From positions 62,001 through 126,000 of the forward strand of contig NVXD01000004.1 in NCBI GenBank assembly GCA_002746415.1: DNA of 64,000 nt, written 5' to 3'. The position numbers and the translations under genes were made by a program. The DNA comes from Flavobacteriaceae bacterium. GTDB lineage: Bacteria; Bacteroidota; Bacteroidia; Flavobacteriales; Flavobacteriaceae. Within the stretch, counting starts at the first letter, position 1. Each line of letters begins with the position of its first letter. This document shows positions 9,069 to 15,443 of this stretch, in pieces. Under the pieces are notes generated by a model, which was not told the origin of the DNA, ran no database searches, and saw only the letters and a program-made list of their open reading frames with translations.

Positions 9069-9210
9069 CTGTATTTATATTTACTTTTTATGGTCTGATG
9101 CAATTTGTCAATAAACATCTTGATTGCTTTCATGAATATTTCTGGCTCATTTCATAAAACTCTTTGGGTTGTACCAAAAATAGCAAATCCCTAACCATGG
9201 AACATAAAAA

Positions 9211-9278
9211 AGCCATCTAAAAATAACTTTTATCAAACCGTAGATAGAGTAACGGATCAATAGTATTTTTAGATAGCC
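9211..9278 (-). terminator. Long-loop hairpin terminator
   Basis: Arms 9211-9225 and 9264-9278 pair over about 15 bp with a single mismatch, and the loop is about 38 nt. On the minus strand the second arm is followed by six T residues, so it would end the small membrane-protein transcript whose stop is at 9302. Confidence 0.5.
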
Positions 9279-9301
9279 TATTTAAATATTATTTCTATTT
9301 C

Positions 9302-9604
9302 TTACTTGGCAATGGCTTTTTTGATTACTCCAACAATGGCCATTAACAGACCTCCGCCAACACCACCGCTAGCAACACTACCAAGAATACTTGATATGTC
9401 CATGCCGCTTGCTGCTTCGGCCACTTCTGATCCTCCGCCAACGCCAAGAAATTCTAAAAGACAGCCTCCAAAATATCCTCCCACAATTCCTGAAATTGAA
9501 TTTCCAAGGGTTCCAAGGGATAAGTTTTTTAATAATTTTCCTGCAACATTACCTCCGACGACTCCTGATACAAGTTGAATAATTAACGGTAAATACTCTT
9601 CCAT
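9302..9604 (-). CDS. Small glycine-rich membrane protein, unknown function
   Basis: 100 residues from the ATG at 9604 (MEEYLPLIIQLVSGVVGGNV...). It has glycine-zipper-like repeats (SGVVGGNVAGKL, SGIVGGYFGGCLLEFLG, ASGGVGGGLLMAIVG) and ends in a short basic tail KKAIAK, so two or three tightly packed membrane helices are likely. I recall similar small proteins in many Bacteroidetes but know of no assigned role. A much longer frame extends to 10384, but its upstream part is antisense to the LacI regulator gene and lacks protein-like features, so the internal ATG is chosen. A terminator hairpin lies just downstream. Confidence 0.75.
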   Translation of the reverse strand: MEEYLPLIIQLVSGVVGGNVAGKLLKNLSLGTLGNSISGIVGGYFGGCLLEFLGVGGGSEVAEAASGMDISSILGSVASGGVGGGLLMAIVGVIKKAIAK

Positions 9605-9853
9605 TTTATTTATGTTTAGTTGGTTATATGTCAATAAATTAACAAAAAAAAATGTAATGCGCAATTTTGATGCCTCGTAATTGTCATTTACACATCTAAA
9701 AATCAAATCTATAGCTGTTGTTTTAGTCTTACTCGGTGCAAACAAATTCATAAGCTTATAAAGCTTATTTAATAAGGTAGCCGTAGCTATATTATAAAAA
9801 TTCCTAGTAGGAAATACAAATAGTAAAGATGTAAATACAATATCCCTTGTGTA
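9605..9853. other. Intergenic region upstream of the LacI regulator
   Basis: Part of a 301-bp gap (9605-9905) between divergent genes. Apart from an inverted repeat at 9750-9768 (ATAAGCTT, three bases, AAGCTTAT) I see nothing gene-like. The repeat could be an operator. Confidence 0.4.
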
Positions 9854-9884
9854 TTGAATGCTATGGGAAGTATGTGTAACTTTA
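9854..9884 (+). promoter_or_regulatory. Promoter of the LacI regulator gene
   Basis: TTG at 9854-9856, a 20-bp spacer, then TAACTTTA at 9877-9884 (seven of eight matches to TAnnTTTG). The predicted transcription start near 9889 lies downstream of the in-frame ATG at 9858, which supports translation from the ATG at 9906. Confidence 0.45.
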
Positions 9885-9905
9885 CGCTCACAATCAAACA
9901 AAGGA

Positions 9906-10916
9906 ATGCCTACTTTAAAGCAAATTTCCAAGGACCTAAATGTTTCTATTAGTATTGTTTCTAGAATTCTTAACGGAAAAGCGAAGGAATTTAGAATAAG
10001 TAATGCTACAGTCGAGATTGTTTTAAAACATGCCAAAGAAATAGGGTATGCTCCTAATTTAATAGCCAAAGGGTTGCAAGCATCCCAAACATTTACCATT
10101 GGCTTAATGGTACCAAATATCGCAAACCCGTTTTTTGCTATCATGGCCAAGAACATTGAAAAGCGGGCTTTCAAATCCAAATATTCCATCATACTAGTAG
10201 ATTCTAATGAGAATATTGAAATTGAAAAACAACAGCTAAACAACTTGTTAGGGCGTAAAGTTGATGGTTTAATAGTAGCTCCTGTAGGAGGTAATTGCCA
10301 ACATTTCATAAAAATTGTAAAACAAAAAATTCCTTTGATTTTTGTGGACAGATACTTTACAGAATCGACCATACCATATATCACCTCAAATAATTATCAG
10401 GGTTGTTATGATGCCACCAAGCATTTAATAGAAATGGGACATTCCCATATTGGCCTTATTTGTGGCAACAATGCCAATGAGTTGGTCCAAGAAAGAACCA
10501 GAGGATATCATGAAGCGCATCAAGATAATGCACTGCCCATTTCTCCAAATTTAACAATTGGAAATACTTTTAGTACAGAAAATGGTTTTGATAGTACCCA
10601 AAAATTACTTCAATTAGATACCCCCCCAACAGCCATTCTGGCAATGAATAATTTAATTGGTTTTGGGGTATTGCAAGCCATTAATGAACATAATCTTGTC
10701 ATTCCTAGCCAGCTTTCTTTGGTGATTTTTGATGACCATCCCTATCTTTCCTTGCTTAGCCCTTCCATTACAGCAATTAAACAAAACTCAGAAAAAATAG
10801 GAGAAATGGCCGTAAAAGCTATTTTAAAAGAAATAAATAATGAGTGTGATATTCAATCAAAACAAATCCCTACGACGCTCATCCTCAGAGATTCAGTATT
10901 TAACTTAAAAGCGTAA
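9906..10916 (+). CDS. LacI-family transcriptional regulator of the ribose operon
   Basis: 336 residues from the ATG at 9906, which is preceded by AAAGGA. The N-terminal LacI headpiece reads PTLKQISKDLNVSISIVSRI followed by LNGKAKEFRIS and the hinge helix region NLIAKGLQA. The periplasmic-binding-protein-like effector domain follows (TIGLMVPNIANPFF, VDGLIVAPV, FVDRYF, SLVIFDDHPYLSLLSPSITAI). An upstream ATG (9858) would add 16 residues overlapping the promoter and is rejected. The gene lies directly upstream of, and co-oriented with, the permease-ribokinase-glycosidase operon, and a perfect palindrome typical of a LacI-family operator lies between them. Effector inferred to be ribose or a related sugar; not proven. 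Confidence 0.92.
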   Translation: MPTLKQISKDLNVSISIVSRILNGKAKEFRISNATVEIVLKHAKEIGYAPNLIAKGLQASQTFTIGLMVPNIANPFFAIMAKNIEKRAFKSKYSIILVDSNENIEIEKQQLNNLLGRKVDGLIVAPVGGNCQHFIKIVKQKIPLIFVDRYFTESTIPYITSNNYQGCYDATKHLIEMGHSHIGLICGNNANELVQERTRGYHEAHQDNALPISPNLTIGNTFSTENGFDSTQKLLQLDTPPTAILAMNNLIGFGVLQAINEHNLVIPSQLSLVIFDDHPYLSLLSPSITAIKQNSEKIGEMAVKAILKEINNECDIQSKQIPTTLILRDSVFNLKA

Positions 10917-10934
10917 TCGCTAGAATATATTTTT

Positions 10935-10968
10935 TTGGTTATTTTTTTATATATTGCACAAACGTTTG
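10935..10968 (+). promoter_or_regulatory. Probable promoter of the ribose operon
   Basis: TTG at 10935-10937, a 23-bp spacer and AACGTTTG at 10961-10968 (seven of eight matches to TAnnTTTG). The -7 element lies inside the palindromic operator, so regulator binding would block RNA polymerase. Confidence 0.4.
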
Positions 10969-10977
10969 TGCAATATA
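10950..10977. promoter_or_regulatory. Palindromic operator for the LacI-family regulator
   Basis: Perfect 28-bp palindrome centred on CG (core TTGCACAAACGTTTGTGCAA). LacI/PurR-family sites are even palindromes with a central CG, matching this. It lies 33 bp downstream of the regulator stop and 27 bp upstream of the permease ATG. I noticed no second copy elsewhere in the window. Confidence 0.8.
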
Positions 10978-11004
10978 AAGCCATCAACCCAAAACCAAAC
11001 TTCC

Positions 11005-12009
11005 ATGTATATCGTTGAAAATTATTCTGTTGCTGTATTTCTCTGTATCATCACTATGTTATGCTGGGGATCATGGGCAAATACACAAAAATTATCCAGT
11101 AAAAAATGGCCTTTTCAGCTTTTTTATTGGGATTATTCTATAGGTATATTCCTTATTACCCTTCTCCTTGCATTTACCTTAGGGTCTAACGGTGAGGCAG
11201 GTCGCCCTTTTTTAATGGACCTTAGTCAAGCAGAAAGCAATTATTTGATGTATGCATTTATTGGAGGCATCATTTTTAATTTTGCCAATTTGCTTTTGGT
11301 CATTGCTATTGACCTTACGGGTATGGCCATAGCCTTTCCAATAGGCATTGGAATTGCGCTGGTTCTTGGAGTTACAATCAACTATATGGATACACCAGAA
11401 GGGGACCCTCTTATATTGTTTTTTGGTGTTCTTTTTGTTGCTGTCGCCATTATTTTAGATGCCTTAGCTTATAAACACATTCTAAGTTCCAATAAAAAAA
11501 CTCCAACAAAAGGAATTGTAATCTCATTATTGGCAGGTATTGCCATGGGGTTCTTTTATAAATACGTGGCACAGTCCATGGCTACGGATTTTGTGACTCC
11601 TGAAGCTGGAAAACTTACCCCTTATACCGCCTTGGTTATCTTTTCAGTTGGTATTTTACTTTCCAATTTTATATTTAATACGCTTAATATGTATAAGCCA
11701 ATTGTAGGAACTCCGGTTACCTACAAAGATTATTTTTCTCTGGGAACGCCCAAATTACATCTTATTGGTCTTTTAGGTGGTGGCATATGGGGCATAGGAA
11801 TGTCCCTTAGTATTTTGGCTTCTGAGCAGGCCGGTCCTGCCATAGCATATGGCTTGGGTCAAGGTGCTACTTTGGTGGCTGCACTTTGGGGTGTGTTTAT
11901 TTGGAAAGAATTTAAGGGTTTACCAGCATCTAAAAATTGGCACATTTGGGCCATGTTCCTCTGTTTTATCATAGGTCTAGGCCTTATAATTTATTCAAAA
12001 GTAGCATAA
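11005..12009 (+). CDS. GRP/RhaT-like sugar permease (DMT superfamily), probable ribose transporter
   Basis: 334 residues with about ten hydrophobic helices, the topology of the glucose/ribose uptake (GRP) and RhaT families. The N-terminus YIVENYSVAVFLCIITMLCW followed by GSWANTQKL is characteristic, and GIGIALVLGVTINYMDTPEG and GGGIWGIGMSLSILASEQAGPAIAYGLGQG are typical internal blocks. A longer frame begins at a TTG at 10954, but that start lies inside the operator palindrome, so the ATG at 11005 is chosen. The ribokinase gene follows after one base and the two are surely cotranscribed. Context suggests import of ribose freed by the downstream hydrolases. Confidence 0.88.
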   Translation: MYIVENYSVAVFLCIITMLCWGSWANTQKLSSKKWPFQLFYWDYSIGIFLITLLLAFTLGSNGEAGRPFLMDLSQAESNYLMYAFIGGIIFNFANLLLVIAIDLTGMAIAFPIGIGIALVLGVTINYMDTPEGDPLILFFGVLFVAVAIILDALAYKHILSSNKKTPTKGIVISLLAGIAMGFFYKYVAQSMATDFVTPEAGKLTPYTALVIFSVGILLSNFIFNTLNMYKPIVGTPVTYKDYFSLGTPKLHLIGLLGGGIWGIGMSLSILASEQAGPAIAYGLGQGATLVAALWGVFIWKEFKGLPASKNWHIWAMFLCFIIGLGLIIYSKVA

Positions 12010-12010
12010 T

Positions 12011-12931
12011 ATGAAATTACTGGTTGTTGGAAGTTCTAATATGGACTTAGTGATATCCTTGCCCCGAATACCTGTTGCTGGAGAAACCATCTTAGGTGGT
12101 AAATCGAGCATGGTCTTTGGTGGAAAAGGCGCCAACCAAGCGGTTTCTGCACTTAGGGCTGGTGGGGACGTTTCCTATATTGCTAAAGTAGGTAAGGATT
12201 TGTTTGGCGAGAATATGATTGCGCATTTTAAAAAGGAAGGTTTTAATACAGATCTTATCCTAACAGACGATAAGGAACCAACAGGTGTAGCACAAATATT
12301 TGTGTCTGAGAATGGCGAAAATTCAATAGCCGTTGCTCCGGGAGCCAATCTGCAATTAATGCCCACTGATTTACTCCCTTATCGAGACCTCATTCAACAT
12401 GCCGAGGTAGTCTTGTTACAATTAGAAACACCAATAGCTACTATTGAGTTCATTGCAGATTTAGTCCATAACAGTAGTGTGAAACTAATTTTGAACCCTG
12501 CTCCTGCCCAAACATTAAGTGCTGTTTTATTAAGTAAGGTTTGGTTATTAACTCCAAATGAAACGGAAGCCAGTTTGTTAACTGGAATAACTGTTATTGA
12601 TAAGGCAACAGCAGAAAATGCTGCAGCGGCACTACTTCTAAAAGGTGTTGAAAATGTGTTGATTACCTTAGGAGAAAAAGGATGTTTATTATACAATGAA
12701 AGTGGTGCGAACTACTTTCAGGCATTTACTGTAAAGGCGGTAGACACTACTGCAGCGGGCGATGTATTCAACGGAAGTCTTGCTGTAGCCATTACCCAAG
12801 GAGCATCATGGAAAAATGCCATTCGCTTTGCAGCAGCAGCAGCAGCACTATCGGTTACCAAAGAAGGGGCACAACCGTCCATTCCACATAAATCAGAAAT
12901 AGAACATTTTCTTAACACAGTTAACCCCTAA
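12011..12931 (+). CDS. rbsK: Ribokinase
   Basis: 306 residues, typical of RbsK in the PfkB family. Phosphorylates D-ribose to ribose 5-phosphate in the cytoplasm. Motifs: the N-terminal VVGSSNMDLVISLPRIPVAGE, the PfkB signature GGKGANQAVSALRAGG (about residue 38), NPAPA (about 162), LLTPNETEA, and the catalytic anion-hole motif DTTAAGDVFNGSLAVA (about 245). It starts one base after the permease stop and is followed within 4 bp by the glycohydrolase lipoprotein gene, so all are one operon. The presence of a true ribokinase makes ribose, rather than a hexose, the likely product handled by the operon. Confidence 0.93.
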   Translation: MKLLVVGSSNMDLVISLPRIPVAGETILGGKSSMVFGGKGANQAVSALRAGGDVSYIAKVGKDLFGENMIAHFKKEGFNTDLILTDDKEPTGVAQIFVSENGENSIAVAPGANLQLMPTDLLPYRDLIQHAEVVLLQLETPIATIEFIADLVHNSSVKLILNPAPAQTLSAVLLSKVWLLTPNETEASLLTGITVIDKATAENAAAALLLKGVENVLITLGEKGCLLYNESGANYFQAFTVKAVDTTAAGDVFNGSLAVAITQGASWKNAIRFAAAAAALSVTKEGAQPSIPHKSEIEHFLNTVNP

Positions 12932-12935
12932 AAAA

Positions 12936-14348
12936 ATGAAATCATCCTATCCCTTTTTATTATCAACATTTCTCATTCTCTTAGTTTCTTGTAATGAAAA
13001 AGAAAAAAAGACCCAAGATACCATGGCTGATGTTGTTAGAAATCCTAATCTTACCTACATACCCTATTCCCCCAAACCAACCGACCAAGTCATATCTCGT
13101 GCAGCATATGCTGAAAAACTCTACGGTTTTTGGTTGGCGCAATGTATTGCCAATTGGACTGGGCTGATTACTGAGATGGATAAAGTAGGGAATATTGGTG
13201 AGACTAAAACTGGAGAATTTTATACCATGGAAGATTGGGGAACACCAGATTTACCCAATATCTGGTCAGAAGAACCGAGTGACTTGTCCGAAAATATCGA
13301 TTTTGTCTTTAAAAACGTAGATGAAGTTTGGGGTGCAGATGATGATACGGATATTGAATATATGTATCAGCATTTACTACTGACCAATAAAACAAGTATA
13401 CTAACGGGAGAACAGATTCGTGATGGTTGGTTAACCCACATGAAACGGGAGGAACCGAATTATTTATGGGTTGCCAATCAACGTGCCTTGGAATTAATGC
13501 TGAGTGGCACCATACCACCAGCAACCAGCGACCCTCAAATCACCAAAGACACCATCTATGATAACTACCACGAAATGATTGATGCACAATTGACAACTGA
13601 AATTTTTGGCTTCTATGCTCCAGCAAGGCCCGATATTGCATTAAAATTGGCCAAAATGCCTATCCAAACGACTGCCCGTGAAAATGCCCAATGGATATCA
13701 GAATTCTATGTAATCATGTATTCCTTGGCATCAAAAGTAGATACTACACTATCGAAAAAAGAACAGGTATTTTGGATGGCCAATACAGCGCAAGAACACC
13801 TGCCATTAGATTCTTATGCTGCAAAAATGTACGCTTTTGTTAAAAGTCAATATGAGAAAAACATCCCATGGGAGCAAGCTAGAGATGCGGTTTACGAGCG
13901 TTATCAAGTACAACAGCAAGATGGCTATACCATAACTTCCAAAAATATTTTCTGTAATGGATGCTTTGCCGGAGGCATAAATTTTGCCGCAAGTATTGTG
14001 AGCCTTCTTTATGGTGAAGGAGATTTAAAGAAAACTATTAAAATAGGTACTCTTGCAGGTTGGGATTCTGATAACCCTACCGCCACTTGGGGAGGACTTT
14101 TAGGTTTTATGTATGGCAAAGAAGGTGTTGAAGAAACCTTTGGTCGCAAATTCTCTGAAAAATTCAATATACATAGAACCCGAATCAATTTTCCTAATAA
14201 CGGTTTGGATGATTTCAACCAAATGGCCAAAAATGGAGTCTTTATTATTGATCGTGTTATACAGGAACAAATGGGCGGTGGAATAGACCTTGAGAAGAAT
14301 GTGTGGTACCTTCCAAAAACTGAAATGCAAATTCCAATCGGAGAATAA
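12936..14348 (+). CDS. ADP-ribosylglycohydrolase-family lipoprotein
   Basis: 470 residues. Starts MKSSYPFLLSTFLILLVSCN, a lipoprotein signal with lipobox cysteine at residue 19, so it is exported. The fold matches ADP-ribosylglycohydrolases (ARH/DraG): YGFWLAQCIANWTGLITEMD is the first helix with the conserved Glu (about residue 78), WGADDDTDIEYM (about 132) supplies metal-binding Asp/Thr residues, and LAGWDSDNPTATWGG (about 373) is the second metal-binding motif. The family cleaves N- or O-glycosidic bonds to ribose. In the operon with ribokinase and a nucleoside hydrolase it probably frees ribose from an extracytoplasmic riboside; the exact substrate (ADP-ribose, nucleoside, cofactor) is unknown. 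Confidence 0.85.
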   Translation: MKSSYPFLLSTFLILLVSCNEKEKKTQDTMADVVRNPNLTYIPYSPKPTDQVISRAAYAEKLYGFWLAQCIANWTGLITEMDKVGNIGETKTGEFYTMEDWGTPDLPNIWSEEPSDLSENIDFVFKNVDEVWGADDDTDIEYMYQHLLLTNKTSILTGEQIRDGWLTHMKREEPNYLWVANQRALELMLSGTIPPATSDPQITKDTIYDNYHEMIDAQLTTEIFGFYAPARPDIALKLAKMPIQTTARENAQWISEFYVIMYSLASKVDTTLSKKEQVFWMANTAQEHLPLDSYAAKMYAFVKSQYEKNIPWEQARDAVYERYQVQQQDGYTITSKNIFCNGCFAGGINFAASIVSLLYGEGDLKKTIKIGTLAGWDSDNPTATWGGLLGFMYGKEGVEETFGRKFSEKFNIHRTRINFPNNGLDDFNQMAKNGVFIIDRVIQEQMGGGIDLEKNVWYLPKTEMQIPIGE

Positions 14349-14359
14349 TTCCTTCTATC

Positions 14360-15349
14360 ATGAAAAAAATAGCCTTTCTTGTTTTCATCACCTTGCAACT
14401 ATCCTGTAAGGATACCAAAAAAGAGCAGACCCCTAAGCCATCCTCCACAAAAATGGAGGTGATTTTTGATACAGATGCCAATAATGAATTGGATGACCAA
14501 CATGCTTTAGCCTATTTATTTTCTAATAGAGATATTTTTGATATTAAAGCGATAACTGTGAACGCCACGCATAATGGAGGCAATATCAATGGCCATTATG
14601 AGGAAGCAGCACGCATAATGACTCTTTTTAAGGTGCGTCAAGAAATTCAACTGTTAAAAGGGGCAGATAAGGATTTTTTGGACATCGAAGATGATATAAC
14701 AAACACAACTTTTGATGGTTTCAAAGCTGTAAATTATATTATTACAGAAGCCAAAAAACCAAGGAAAAGAAAATTGGTTGTTATTGCTGTTGGCAAACTT
14801 ACAAATTTGGCCTTGGCCTTAAAAAAAGAACCTTCTATTGCTTCTAATATTCGTTTGGTCTGGCTTGGAGCAAATTATCCAGATCCAGGAGAATACAACC
14901 TTGTAAACGATATTCCATCTATGAACTTTGTGTTGAATACCGATGTGGATTTTGAAATGGTAACCGTTCGCTATGGAAAGCCATCTGGAACAGACGCCGT
15001 TAAAATCACCCAAATAGAGGCAAGCCAAAACATGCCCGGACTTGGTCCAATTATTGACAAACCCATTGTTGGAAGGCATGGTGGCGAGTTCTTCAATTTT
15101 GGGGATTATGCTGTGAACCTTTTTACGCATATAGATTATCATGGTGATCCACCGTCTAGAGCACTTTTTGACATGGCCGCAGTTGCTATTGTTAAGAATC
15201 CAGAATGGGCGAAATCCAAAAAAATATCATGTCCAACAATGATTGGCGAAAAATGGTTAGACCAACCCAATAATCAAAGAAAAATCACCCTTTGGGAATA
15301 TTTTGAAAAGGATGCCATACTTGCAGATTTTTATGCAAGTCTAAAATAG
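14360..15349 (+). CDS. Nucleoside hydrolase lipoprotein (IunH family)
   Basis: 329 residues. MKKIAFLVFITLQLSCKDTK is a lipoprotein signal (cysteine at 16), so the enzyme acts outside the cytoplasm. The calcium-binding N-terminal motif of inosine-uridine hydrolases is FDTDANNELDDQHAL (about residues 35-49), followed by ITVNATHNGG and LVVIAVGKLTNLALALK. Family members hydrolyse ribonucleosides to base and ribose. The C-terminal active-site Asp is probably in SRALFDMAAVAIV (about residue 278). It is the last gene of the LacI-controlled operon, 11 bp after the glycohydrolase gene. No recognisable terminator follows; the next gene starts 94 bp later. Confidence 0.88.
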   Translation: MKKIAFLVFITLQLSCKDTKKEQTPKPSSTKMEVIFDTDANNELDDQHALAYLFSNRDIFDIKAITVNATHNGGNINGHYEEAARIMTLFKVRQEIQLLKGADKDFLDIEDDITNTTFDGFKAVNYIITEAKKPRKRKLVVIAVGKLTNLALALKKEPSIASNIRLVWLGANYPDPGEYNLVNDIPSMNFVLNTDVDFEMVTVRYGKPSGTDAVKITQIEASQNMPGLGPIIDKPIVGRHGGEFFNFGDYAVNLFTHIDYHGDPPSRALFDMAAVAIVKNPEWAKSKKISCPTMIGEKWLDQPNNQRKITLWEYFEKDAILADFYASLK

Positions 15350-15443
15350 GACTATATCCTTCATCTTCTTTTATTTATATGCCCTATCAAATATTTTTGT
15401 AACCTACAAAGTTCTTTATACCTTAGACAAAAGTTGGTTTCTT

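Noticed and set aside
9605-10384. Upstream part of a 360-codon minus-strand frame ending at 9302
   Set aside because: It runs antisense to the LacI regulator and has no protein-like features; only the last 100 codons are kept as a gene.
10954-11004. TTG start for the sugar permease at 10954
   Set aside because: It lies inside the 28-bp operator palindrome; the ATG at 11005 is used instead.
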